Shown: in pieces, positions 49,399 to 58,393 of the stretch
How the letters are laid out: each line of letters begins with the position of its first letter
Numbering within the stretch: position 1 is the first letter of the stretch
Assembly: GCA_032622095.1 (NCBI GenBank)
Contig: CP136061.1
Location: forward strand, 98,389,345-98,453,344
Length of the DNA stretch: 64,000 nucleotides
Source: Siphonodentalium dalli
Lineage: Eukaryota > Mollusca > Scaphopoda > Gadilida > Siphonodentaliidae
Direction of reading: 5' to 3'
Program-made: the position numbers and the translations under genes
The notes under the pieces: model-generated
The model's database searches: none
What the model was told of the DNA's origin: nothing
Seen by the model: the letters and a program-made list of their open reading frames with translations, nothing else

Positions 49399-50090
49399 TG
49401 TTAAGACATGGTCTTAACAAAAAACTTGACCATAACAAAAATTACCTTACATTTATGCATGAATCTAATTAGACCATACGTAAATATTGTCAGCTTATCG
49501 TCTGATGAGCAAATCCGATGTTTATCAAAAATAGTACAACTTCCAGTTGGTAATTACTCTTACGAATGAAGAGCGTTGAACATATACGAAATTACTACAC
49601 GAATGAACTGAAATTTATATTTTCACATCTTACCAACAACAGATACAGACATAGTCATAGTGTTATACTATCTTACATGTACCCATGCTATGACATCATT
49701 CGAGGGGACAATACACTCAAGGAGTTAAAGTGACACGAAACAAGGGACGTGATGTAATATTGGTGTTTGAATCTTAAAGGAACACAAGACACTCTAAAGG
49801 GACACTCATTATGAATGAATGTTAACAATACAAGCGCACGAATGAAGAGCGTTGAACATATACAAAATTACTACACGAATGAATTGAACCTTGAAATTTA
49901 TATTTCACATCTTACCAACAACAGCTACAGGCATTATCATAGGGTTATACTGTCTTGCATATACACACGCTATGACATCATTAAAGGCGGACAATCCACT
50001 CACGGTGTGACAACAGATACAGACATAGGCATAGTGTTATACAGTCTTCTATGTACCAATGCTATGACATAATTAAAGGGGGGATAATAC
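48006..50090 (+). repeat. Three copies of a GAAGAGCGTTGAACATATAC module (left arm)
   Basis: Copies at 48006-48290, about 49565-49740 and 49815-50090 share GCGCACGAATGAAGAGCGTT, GAACATATAC.AAATTACTAC and CATCTTACCAACAACAG. They also share GTTATAC.(G/A)TCTT.CATGTAC and TATGACATCATT.A. ORFs of 92 aa (48006) and 85 aa (49815) are translations of this module, and with a third copy lacking the frame I treat it as non-coding. Mirrored in the right arm. Confidence 0.8.
48313..48914. repeat. ATGAGCAA minisatellite, left arm
   Basis: Units of 20-21 bp, AATGAGCAAATGAGCAA followed by AAA, GAA, TAAA or similar. It begins after TATGCACCAATCA, a junction repeated beside the central core (51449 and mirrored). 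All three minus-strand frames are open and yield overlapping ORFs of 194-285 aa made only of repeats like LLICSF, CSFAHF and AHLLIF. I read these as by-products. Confidence 0.95.
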
Positions 50091-50205
50091 ACGCACGGTG
50101 TGGAATGTTAAAGTGACACGCGGTAAGGGACGTGATGTAATATTGGTGAAACCCCCTCCCCACTTATAGATATATAACGAAGACGAGAATAACATGTTGA
50201 TGAAG

Positions 50206-50211
50206 TTTATT
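50206..50211 (-). promoter_or_regulatory. Polyadenylation signal AATAAA, left arm
   Basis: AATAAA on the minus strand just after the stop of the 189-aa ORF (50217). Mirror of 53400-53405. Supports the ORF trio being a real eukaryotic transcription unit. Confidence 0.5.
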
Positions 50212-50216
50212 GAAAT

Positions 50217-50786
50217 TTAATCATTGTCTGAATCTTCGACCGTTAGATTTACTTCTAAGAGTTTCTTGAATTTTCTCATCGCTTCATCTGCAGCCCATTC
50301 ATTATTATATCCGTGTTTGGTCAGTTTGGCCATTTTCTTCATGATCATGGTATGTATGCGTGATGTTTTCAATCGGTACTGGTATTCTATTAATCGTCTA
50401 TAACTTTTGAGAAACAGAGCAAACTCTGTGTCGATGGCATCCTCTTTTCCCGACATGCTCTCATCTCCCGAAATGCTCTCTTCTTCTTTCACATCATTGG
50501 TGACGCGTTTCATCATACTTTTGAATGTGTCCATCTCGTTGACACATCGCGCAGCTTTCTTAAGACCGAATACCGTTCTACTACCGACGCCATTACCATC
50601 TTCTGAATCTGATAGCGTTCCACGTTCATCTTCATCTGAATCTAGAACCGCTTCGTCAGATTCATCGGTATCTTCTCCGAAGAGAGTTGGTTTTGTCTCA
50701 GACATAACTCCGTGTTTAATCTGTTTATGTCTTTGTAGATTGTAGTTCGTCGATAAAATAATGCCACATAAATCACACCCGTGCAT
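50217..50786 (-). CDS. Single C2H2 zinc-finger acidic protein, left arm copy
   Basis: 189 aa, intronless. The N-terminus holds one C2H2 finger, CDLCGIILSTNYNLQRHKQI then KH: C4, C7, H20, H25, spacing C-x2-C-x12-H-x4-H. Residues 32-66 are acidic and serine-rich (GEDTDESDEAVLDSDEDERG). A basic, helical-looking C-terminal half follows (SYRRLIEYQYRLKTSRIH, MIMKKMAKLTKHGY), ending in an acidic tail. A nucleic-acid-binding or regulatory role is inference. It is the third ORF of an outward-facing trio (107, 64, 189 aa). Its start overlaps the end of the 64-aa ORF by 14 bp, and an AATAAA lies 6 bp past the stop. It differs from the right-arm copy at one residue (A for T near residue 116). I do not recognise a named family. 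Confidence 0.65.
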   Translation of the reverse strand: MHGCDLCGIILSTNYNLQRHKQIKHGVMSETKPTLFGEDTDESDEAVLDSDEDERGTLSDSEDGNGVGSRTVFGLKKAARCVNEMDTFKSMMKRVTNDVKEEESISGDESMSGKEDAIDTEFALFLKSYRRLIEYQYRLKTSRIHTMIMKKMAKLTKHGYNNEWAADEAMRKFKKLLEVNLTVEDSDND

Positions 50787-50967
50787 TATCGCGAATTATT
50801 GGAAGAACCATCACTCTTATAAGTAGCGATAAAAAGAGAGAATAAGGTGTGGTATACAACCGTCGCTCTAAGAGTACGTTCGTCCCGGTGCTAGGGTATA
50901 GATATTTGACCGCCGGTGATTCAATTAATGCCAATTTATCAGTATGGTACTCTATGTATTCATTCAT
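50773..50967 (-). CDS. 64-aa ORF of the trio, left arm copy
   Basis: MNEYIEYHTDKLALIESPAV ... RDNARV. It begins 7 bp after the 107-aa ORF stops and overlaps the start of the 189-aa ORF. A hydrophobic stretch (SLFLSLLIRVMVLPII) near the C-terminus could be a membrane segment. Identical in both arms. Unknown function. Coding status rests only on tight packing between two more convincing ORFs. Confidence 0.4.
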   Translation of the reverse strand: MNEYIEYHTDKLALIESPAVKYLYPSTGTNVLLERRLYTTPYSLFLSLLIRVMVLPIIRDNARV

Positions 50968-50974
50968 GATTTGG

Positions 50975-51298
50975 CTAATCGTATGACACTGATCTTTTCA
51001 TTTTCTTCTTATTATTAGACAAACCTCCATCAGACACTCTCTTGTTGGTTTGTTTGGACGCTTTACGTGTGTTTGTCAACTTATTTGCTGCAACTTCAGC
51101 CTTAGCCATTTCAATCGCTTGAGCGATGGGTGTCACCACGTTAATAAGTGGTTTTAGAACGTCTTCTTCACTATCACTAGTTTTAGTTCTGTCAATAAAG
51201 TATCGACCCTGATTATCTGGTATTAACTTCCCATCAACCATATCTCTGAAATGTTTTCTCCACATTTCAAGATCTGCTGGAATATATGGGATCGACAT
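50975..51298 (-). CDS. 107-aa ORF of the trio, left arm copy
   Basis: Starts MSIPYIPADLEMWRKHFRDM, then VDGKLIPDNQGRYFIDRTKT, a middle helical stretch rich in alanine and valine, and a Lys/Asn-rich C-terminus (RKASKQTNKRVSDGGLSNNK). It looks like a small basic DNA-binding or virion-accessory type protein, but I do not recognise the family. The layout of short, tightly packed intronless ORFs recalls Polinton or adintovirus-like elements (weak inference; no hallmark gene present). Identical to the right-arm copy. The 5' end faces the central core, from which both copies diverge. Confidence 0.55.
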   Translation of the reverse strand: MSIPYIPADLEMWRKHFRDMVDGKLIPDNQGRYFIDRTKTSDSEEDVLKPLINVVTPIAQAIEMAKAEVAANKLTNTRKASKQTNKRVSDGGLSNNKKKMKRSVSYD

Positions 51299-51690
51299 GT
51301 TTCTTCAAAATGTACAAGTCACTCTTTTTTCTGCATTTTATTTTAGAAAGTTTATCGCCTCTTATAAAAATCGATTATTGGCCATGAATGCCAAATGCAC
51401 CATGATAGTTATCGATGTCAATAATGCGTTTCGTTGAGATCTTGATTGAGTATGCACCAATCAATGAGCAAATAAATGAGCAAGCAGGATGTTATGTCGC
51501 TTGGTGGCGGAGGTAGCATCACCAAATTACCCTCAGGGGACCTCATTCTGCCATCTAAAAATAGAATCTTTGGGTCTAAAATTGGTTGTACTAAAATATT
51601 CCCAAAAACCCAAAACTTTTCAAAAATTTCAAAAACTTCAAAAATTTCAAAAAACTTCAAAAAATTCAAAAACTTCAAAAATAAGACCCT

Positions 51691-51865
51691 GGCGGCGGCG
51701 GCGGCGGCGGCGACATTGCGGTATTTTACTGCGGCGGCGGTGCCGCCGTTATTTTACTGCGGCGGCGGTGCCTCCGCCGCCGCCGGGGTCTGCCGCCGGC
51801 GGACCCCGCAGTAAAATACCGGCGGCGGCTGCGCCGCAGTAAAATACCGCAATGCCGCCGCCGCC
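51691..51865. other. GC-rich core at the palindrome centre
   Basis: About 175 bp of (CGG)n/(CCG)n with nested inverted repeats. GGTATTTTACTGCGGC (51719) mirrors GCCGCAGTAAAATACC (51833), and CGGGGTCTGCCGCCGGCGGA folds on itself. It is extremely GC-rich against an AT-rich background. AT-rich AAAACTTC/GAAGTTTT tracts flank it, and it separates the two divergent gene trios. It could act as a bidirectional promoter, a replication or telomere-like turn, or a fold-back point. Role not established. Confidence 0.85.
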
Positions 51866-52312
51866 AGGGTCTTATTTTTGAAGTTTTTGAATTTTTTGAA
51901 GTTTTTTGAAATTTTTGAATTTTTTGAAATTTTTGAAAATTTTTGAAGTTTTTGAATTTTTTTGAAATTTTTGAAGTTTTTTGAAATTTTTGAAGTTTTG
52001 GGTTTTTGGGAATATTTTAGTACAACCAATTTTAGACCCAAAGATTCTATTTTTAGATGGCAGAATGAGGTCCCCTGAGGGTAATTTGGTGATGCTACCT
52101 CCGCCACCAAGCGACATAACATCCTGCTTGCTCATGTATTTGCTCATTGATTGGTGCATACTCAATCAAGATCTCAACGAAACGCATTATTGACATCGAT
52201 AACTATCATGGTGCATTTGGCATTCATGGCCAATAATCGATTTTTATAAGAGGCGATAAACTTTCTAAAATAAAATGCAGAAAAAAGAGTGACTTGTACA
52301 TTTTGAAGAAAC

Positions 52313-52636
52313 ATGTCGATCCCATATATTCCAGCAGATCTTGAAATGTGGAGAAAACATTTCAGAGATATGGTTGATGGGAAGTTAATACCAGATAATC
52401 AGGGTCGATACTTTATTGACAGAACTAAAACTAGTGATAGTGAAGAAGACGTTCTAAAACCACTTATTAACGTGGTGACACCCATCGCTCAAGCGATTGA
52501 AATGGCTAAGGCTGAAGTTGCAGCAAATAAGTTGACAAACACACGTAAAGCGTCCAAACAAACCAACAAGAGAGTGTCTGATGGAGGTTTGTCTAATAAT
52601 AAGAAGAAAATGAAAAGATCAGTGTCATACGATTAG
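52313..52636 (+). CDS. 107-aa ORF of the trio, right arm copy
   Basis: Same product as 50975-51298, read outward on the plus strand. The start codon follows GAAGAAAC. The conserved-looking N-terminus has aromatic residues W14, F18, Y33 and F34. The C-terminus is strongly basic (KKKMKRSVSYD). First gene after the core. No introns. Function unknown. Confidence 0.55.
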   Translation: MSIPYIPADLEMWRKHFRDMVDGKLIPDNQGRYFIDRTKTSDSEEDVLKPLINVVTPIAQAIEMAKAEVAANKLTNTRKASKQTNKRVSDGGLSNNKKKMKRSVSYD

Positions 52637-52643
52637 CCAAATC

Positions 52644-52838
52644 ATGAATGAATACATAGAGTACCATACTGATAAATTGGCATTAATTGAATCACCGGCG
52701 GTCAAATATCTATACCCTAGCACCGGGACGAACGTACTCTTAGAGCGACGGTTGTATACCACACCTTATTCTCTCTTTTTATCGCTACTTATAAGAGTGA
52801 TGGTTCTTCCAATAATTCGCGATAATGCACGGGTGTGA
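52644..52838 (+). CDS. 64-aa ORF of the trio, right arm copy
   Basis: Identical to the left-arm copy. It starts 7 bp after the 107-aa stop and ends 14 bp inside the 189-aa ORF. A possible membrane segment lies at residues 43-58. Function unknown, coding status tentative. Confidence 0.4.
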   Translation: MNEYIEYHTDKLALIESPAVKYLYPSTGTNVLLERRLYTTPYSLFLSLLIRVMVLPIIRDNARV

Positions 52839-53394
52839 TTTATGTGGCATTATTTTATCGACGAACTACAATCTACAAAGACATAAACAGATTAAACACG
52901 GAGTTATGTCTGAGACAAAACCAACTCTCTTCGGAGAAGATACCGATGAATCTGACGAAGCGGTTCTAGATTCAGATGAAGATGAACGTGGAACGCTATC
53001 AGATTCAGAAGATGGTAATGGCGTCGGTAGTAGAACGGTATTCGGTCTTAAGAAAGCTGCGCGATGTGTCAACGAGATGGACACATTCAAAAGTATGATG
53101 AAACGCGTCACCAATGATGTGAAAGAAGAAGAGAGCATTTCGGGAGATGAGAGCATGTCGGGAAAAGAGGATACCATCGACACAGAGTTTGCTCTGTTTC
53201 TCAAAAGTTATAGACGATTAATAGAATACCAGTATCGATTGAAAACATCACGCATACATACCATGATCATGAAGAAAATGGCCAAACTGACCAAACACGG
53301 ATATAATAATGAATGGGCTGCAGATGAAGCGATGAGAAAATTCAAGAAACTCTTAGAAGTAAATCTAACGGTCGAAGATTCAGACAATGATTAA
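52825..53394 (+). CDS. Single C2H2 zinc-finger acidic protein, right arm copy
   Basis: 189 aa, same domain order as the left-arm copy: an N-terminal C2H2 finger (C4, C7, H20, H25), an acidic Ser-rich linker, then basic helices and an acidic end (TVEDSDND). One residue differs (GKEDT here, GKEDA in the left arm). A single finger is usually too little for sequence-specific DNA binding alone, so a partner or RNA/protein contact is possible (inference). An AATAAA at 53400-53405 follows the TAA almost at once, as in compact virus-like genomes. Confidence 0.65.
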   Translation: MHGCDLCGIILSTNYNLQRHKQIKHGVMSETKPTLFGEDTDESDEAVLDSDEDERGTLSDSEDGNGVGSRTVFGLKKAARCVNEMDTFKSMMKRVTNDVKEEESISGDESMSGKEDTIDTEFALFLKSYRRLIEYQYRLKTSRIHTMIMKKMAKLTKHGYNNEWAADEAMRKFKKLLEVNLTVEDSDND

Positions 53395-53399
53395 ATTTC

Positions 53400-53405
53400 A
53401 ATAAA
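53400..53405 (+). promoter_or_regulatory. Polyadenylation signal AATAAA, right arm
   Basis: AATAAA 6 bp after the stop of the 189-aa ORF. It is the mirror of 50206-50211. Confidence 0.5.
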
Positions 53406-54697
53406 CTTCATCAACATGTTATTCTCGTCTTCGTTATATATCTATAAGTGGGGAGGGGGTTTCACCAATATTACATCACGTCCCTTACCGCGTGTCACTT
53501 TAACATTCCACACCGTGCGTGTATTATCCCCCCCTTTAATTATGTCATAGCATTGGTACATAGAAGACTGTATAACACTATGCCTATGTCTGTATCTGTT
53601 GTCACACCGTGAGTGGATTGTCCGCCTTTAATGATGTCATAGCGTGTGTATATGCAAGACAGTATAACCCTATGATAATGCCTGTAGCTGTTGTTGGTAA
53701 GATGTGAAATATAAATTTCAAGGTTCAATTCATTCGTGTAGTAATTTTGTATATGTTCAACGCTCTTCATTCGTGCGCTTGTATTGTTAACATTCATTCA
53801 TAATGAGTGTCCCTTTAGAGTGTCTTGTGTTCCTTTAAGATTCAAACACCAATATTACATCACGTCCCTTGTTTCGTGTCACTTTAACTCCTTGAGTGTA
53901 TTGTCCCCTCGAATGATGTCATAGCATGGGTACATGTAAGATAGTATAACACTATGACTATGTCTGTATCTGTTGTTGGTAAGATGTGAAAATATAAATT
54001 TCAGTTCATTCGTGTAGTAATTTCGTATATGTTCAACGCTCTTCATTCGTAAGAGTAATTACCAACTGGAAGTTGTACTATTTTTGATAAACATCGGATT
54101 TGCTCATCAGACGATAAGCTGACAATATTTACGTATGGTCTAATTAGATTCATGCATAAATGTAAGGTAATTTTTGTTATGGTCAAGTTTTTTGTTAAGA
54201 CCATGTCTTAACATAGATCGATAAATAAGTTAAAGGTCATTATATTCCACAGTCAAATCTATTGGTGATCGAATTTGATAACTATTTTATTGGAACAACT
54301 AAGAGTATTATTTACGTGAGATCAATGAGTCCAATTATTATAAATAATAAATTGCAGGCATCGGTGGATACCCGATTGCCACATTTAGTGATCACGTGAT
54401 AAACTGATAAAATGTCCAAGTGACGTACTATAATGAGCAAAAAAAATGAGTTGACCTTCGGCTTCGTCCCGATTGGGTACTGAGATGACACCGGGGATAA
54501 ATTGACCAATGACTGCTATTGTATCCTTTTGACAGATATGCGTGCGCAGACTCGTTTGATGTTCGCTATCGCATTACTATGTTTTAATAGCCGAGCCTTC
54601 ACTTCTCGTCTGACTCTCTTACCGGCAAGACCTGTCTACACAGTACTTCTCCGACAGACTATTCATCCACTGGTAGGCCTGCATACAGGTATGCCCA

Positions 54698-55298
54698 TTT
54701 TTTTGCTCATTTGCTCATTTTTATTGCTCATTTGCTCATTTTATTGCTCATTGTTTTGCTCATTTGCTCATTTATTTGCTCATTTGCTCATTTTTATTGC
54801 TCATTTGCTCATTTTCTTGCTCATTTGCTAATTTTTTTGCTCATTTGCTCATTTTTATTGCTCATTTGCTCATTTATTTGCTCATTTGCTCATTTTTATT
54901 GCTCATTTGCTCATTTTCTTGCTCATTTGCTCATTATTTTGCTCATTTGCTCATTTTTATTGCTCATTTGCTCATTTATTTGCTCATTTGCTCATTTTTA
55001 TTGCTCATTTGCTCATTTTCTTGCTCATTTGCTCATTTTTTTGCTCTTTGCTCATTTTTATTGCTCATTTGCTCATTTTCTTGCTCATTTGCTCATTTTC
55101 TTGCTCATTTGCTCATTTTTATGCTCATTTGCTCATTTTTATTGCTCATTTGCTCATTTTCTTGCTCATTTGCTCATTTTTATGCTCATTTGCTCATTTT
55201 GATTGCTCATTTGCTCATTTTCTTGCTCATTTGCTCATTTTCTTGCTCATTTGCTCATTTTTTGCTCATTTGCTCAGTTTTTTGCTCATTTGCTCATT
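54698..55298. repeat. ATGAGCAA minisatellite, right arm (mirrored)
   Basis: TTTGCTCATTTGCTCATTTT units, the mirror of 48313-48914 with the same order of unit variants. Differences include TTTGCTAATT (near 54830), a lost TTGC (near 55050) and TGATTGC (near 55200). The total length differs by about one base. Confidence 0.95.
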
Positions 55299-56186
55299 GA
55301 TTGGTGCATACTCAAGAGTCATATACCTAACATCCAATGTACGTTAATGGTGTCATAGCGTGGGTACATAGAAGACTGTATAACCCTATGCCTATGTCCG
55401 TATCTGTTGCCACACCTTGAGTGGATTGTCCACCTTTAATGATGTCATAGCGTGTGTACATGCAAGACAGTATAATACTATGATTATGTCTGTAGCTGTT
55501 GTTGGTAAGATGTGAAATATAAATTTCAAGGTTCAATTCATTCGTGTAGTAATTTCGTATATGTTCAACGCTCTTCATTCGTGCGCTTGTATTGTTAACA
55601 TTCATTCATAATGAGTGTCCCTTTAGATCGATAAATAAGTTAAAGGTCATTACATTCCACAGTCAAATCTATTGGTGATCGAATTTGATAACTATTTTAT
55701 TGGAACAACTAAGAGTATTATTCACGTGAGATCAATGAGTCCAATTATTATACATAATATATTGCAGGCATCGGAGGATACCCGATTGCCACATTTAGTG
55801 ATCACGTGATAAACTGATAAAATGTCCAAAGCGTAAGTATGAATGTGGGGCGATAATTGGTTATTACGTAATGTTGTTATAACAATGTCATCAAAGCAAT
55901 TTCTATAATTGAGTGTCCTGGACGTATGCATGTTTTGGCTAACTAATTATCGTGTGAATGACACAGTTTATCAACCTTAATTGATACTAACTCGTTTGTT
56001 CAGACATTAAATCGATATGTTTTCTGAATAGCATATAACTGTGACCGGGGAAATAATATAATTCATTTGGTAAAGCAAAGGTGTGAAAGACACATTGTTA
56101 CCACCAATGTCGCGTGTGATTGCGTGTACAGCGAATATGACAATTCATTCTGGAGGGTTGTAATTTCACATTACAATTTTCGACCG

Positions 56187-56489
56187 TTAGGGATTGAACA
56201 TAGTACATCTCAAAACTTCCAATAATTCACGATAATACACACCTGTCATATGGGATAGAGAGAGTGTAAAGAATAAACGCTCTTTATTATTTATGTAAAA
56301 GTAATGGTGTCTATTTTCAGGTATGACAATTATATGAACTGCGTCCGATAAAACACTGGAATGTATGCATTCATATCGATGGTCACAATGTCCAATAAAG
56401 CTATTTTCTAAACATCGATTAATAATTTCATGAAAAATATTTGAAAAAAAAAAAATAACGAAAGATATTACACGCAAATAATTTAACAT
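56187..56489 (-). CDS. 100-aa ORF, hypothetical (right arm copy)
   Basis: Mirror of 47122-47424, with FFFSN instead of FFCSN. Hydrophobic N-terminus, no recognised family, coding status uncertain. Confidence 0.3.
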   Translation of the reverse strand: MLNYLRVISFVIFFFSNIFHEIINRCLENSFIGHCDHRYECIHSSVLSDAVHIIVIPENRHHYFYINNKERLFFTLSLSHMTGVYYRELLEVLRCTMFNP

Positions 56490-56949
56490 TCGACATTTTA
56501 ATATCGAGATTATCAGAAACCGAAAACTCGTTATAAATTTTTTATTTAAACTTTTTTTGGAGAAATAATTTTGAGGGTTTTGATAATTTGGAAGTTTGGA
56601 AATTTTGAGGTTTTGATAATTTGGAAGTTTGGAAATTTTTAAATTTTTTGGAAAAAATAATTTTTGGAAAAAATAAATTTTTGAAGTTTTGAAATTTTTT
56701 TTGGGTTTTTTTATTTTGGGAATATTTTAGTACAACCAATTTTAGACCCCAAAGATTCTATTTTTAGATGTGGCTCTAACGAGGCGGCTATTCTTCTAGG
56801 GACATTCTTTATAGATTTATTACCCTTCATATAAAATCACTAAAATCAGATAAAGATCGCATATCGAAACCTATGTGATCCTCCGCAGGATCAGATATCG
56901 TTTATAGTCTACACTCGTGCGCATTAGGTTAACCAGTCTGGAGTAAACT

Positions 56950-58023
56950 ACATACCCACATATAAAAATACCAGTATCATTATGAATCTGAGTGTATGTT
57001 TACTTAGACTGTAGGTGAACCATCGGGGTATCGTGAGTCTCGTGATTTATTATGTCTTATTTTCTCAATAAAATGTAAACTACCGCTACGAATGAACGTA
57101 CATTGTAATTCAATATTCATAATTCTCAATTGCAGTAATGGAAATATCACACAGTAAGAAGATTTTCCTTTTACGACATTAATACCTTTAGCCCGCCGAT
57201 CTACTGTGAGACAAAGGTGGTCGCACAAATTCAAAACAGCTGCGTCGTATTAGATAACAAGAAAACCATAGTCAGAAATGGTAACGCCCTCAATATTAGG
57301 CACACATATAAATTATAATATAAAATATATCTGTTTCATGAATGACCGCCTCATAATTCCGTTAAATCAACTAATCCTTCAAATTATTAAAAAAAACTAC
57401 GGCTTATTACTGCAGGTTTCCCAATCACCAGACCAGAAAGATTCTAAATCGGACCAAACATCTATTAAACGGATTAAATGCACACCCGATACTTTGCAAC
57501 ACATTTGGCCTACATTCAAATTGAGACATGTCTCATATTCCATCAGCAAGGTTAGCTGTTATATTGCATTGTGTTACCGCCATAAAATCTCCAAGAGTGG
57601 CCCAGCTATTTTCCATACCTAAACATCGAAAGCAATTAACACAGCCATAAAAGTTACAAACTGCAACCATGAGACATCCGCGAATACACGTCCGCGAAAA
57701 CCCGAAACGTGTTGACCTGCGAGATACGGCCTGGTCAGCCTTACTTCAATTTCCTAAAAATAACTCGCATCGGGAAAAACCTGAAATGTGTTGTCCTGTC
57801 AGATATCCCCATCGCGCATCGCCCCATTGTCACGGCCAGATCAGCGTAGCCGTAAACACCCATATAGGGCGTAATAATTGGTCCACGTCACAAAATCAGA
57901 TATAGTCTATATACGGCCCAAAGCGTCTGGCTTTAGTTCGTTATCAACTATGATAAACGCGATTGAAGCTGTGTCGCGGTGTCTTGGCATACTGTCCGAT
58001 TTTCTTTAAATTTTCTTTTCAAG
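56950..58023. other. Upstream region of the TSP1 gene, no gene established
   Basis: Contains ORFs of 76 (57004-57234, minus), 114 (57278-57622, plus) and 78 aa (57669-57905, plus) without recognisable domains. It should hold the promoter or 5' UTR exon of the TSP1 gene. A pyrimidine-rich TTTAAATTTTCTTTTCAAG directly before the ATG at 58024 could be a splice acceptor, so the 5' UTR may be in a separate upstream exon. Confidence 0.4.
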
Positions 58024-58297
58024 ATGCTGGTGCCATTATTTATAGTGACATGCGTCATCACTCTAGATGCTGGAATCGCACAGGGCGATCGACGTCTGTA
58101 CAACGTGAGCGACGAGCATAACGGGCCGACCGACGGTTCGTCGGTTAACAATATGACATCAACGCCAAATACAACCCAACCCAGCTCATCGGAAAATCAG
58201 TCAAACTGCAACAAGGCAACGTCCCAACGTCATGTCTTGGTTGAACATGGGGACTTTACGGCCTACCTCGTAGAGTCTGAGTATAGAGACCAACCAG
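58024..58297 (+). CDS. TSP1-repeat secreted protein, signal-peptide exon
   Basis: The ATG at 58024 opens MLVPLFIVTCVITLDAGIAQ, a clear signal peptide with cleavage plausible after AQG. I prefer it to a GTG-initiated longer frame at 57979 because eukaryotes rarely use GTG and the preceding sequence looks like a 3' splice site. A Ser/Thr/Asn-rich stretch follows with several N-glycosylation sequons (NVS, NMT, NTT, NQS), then HVLVEHGDFTAYLVESEYRD. The exon ends CCAACCAG at 58297 with donor GTAACT. It is 274 bp, so it ends in phase 1, matching the TSP1 exons at 61503, 62208 and 63614. The product is secreted or extracellular. The precise family is unknown because the 3' part lies beyond the window. 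Confidence 0.75.
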
Positions 58298-58393
58298 GTA
58301 ACTGCGTATGACTAAAGCATAATGTTCTTCCTATTTGTCTACAATGAGAAAGAGAAATTATAGGAATTTTATTATTAAATAGTAAAGTATTAA

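Larger units (their letters stand above)
46847..51690. repeat. Left arm of the palindrome
   Basis: Reverse complement of 51866-56797. It runs from AGAAGAATAGCCGCCTCGTT to ATAAGACCCTGG. Single-base differences are visible at intervals of hundreds of bases, for example those changing one residue in the 189-, 100-, 92- and 69-aa ORFs. Confidence 0.93.
51866..56797. repeat. Right arm of the palindrome
   Basis: Mirror of 46847-51690, from AGGGTCTTATTTTTGAAG to AACGAGGCGGCTATTCTTCT. It contains one ~33-bp internal duplication (GAGG.TTTTGATAATTTGG, near 56570-56640) absent from the left arm, and small indels in the ATGAGCAA array. Confidence 0.93.
45952..56941. mobile_element. Giant palindromic element, unrecognised family
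   Basis: About 11 kb bounded by a candidate 8-bp direct repeat AGTAAACT (45944-45951 and 56942-56949). The outer ends are loosely inverted: ATGCGCACGGGTGTAGATAT with TGATCCTCC..AGGATC on the left mirrors GGATC..GCAGGATCAGATAT...ACACTCGTGCGCAT on the right. Inside are the nearly identical arms (46847-51690 and 51866-56797). Feature coordinates in the two arms sum to 103611-103612 throughout, so even the minisatellites match almost base for base. Each arm has the same outward-facing ORF trio. No polymerase, integrase, transposase, packaging ATPase or capsid gene was recognised in the window. A defective mobile or virus-like element, a foldback dimer, or a mis-assembly all remain possible. Confidence 0.6.

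Noticed and set aside
45952-56941. Calling the palindrome a Polinton/Maverick or a virus
   Set aside because: Compact ORFs and long inverted structure fit loosely, but no polymerase B, integrase, packaging ATPase, protease or capsid gene was seen, and the candidate duplication is 8 bp, not the 6 bp usual for Polintons.
57979-58023. Longer N-terminus for the TSP1 gene starting at a GTG
   Set aside because: A GTG start is unlikely in an animal nuclear gene. The ATG at 58024 begins a good signal peptide directly after acceptor-like sequence.
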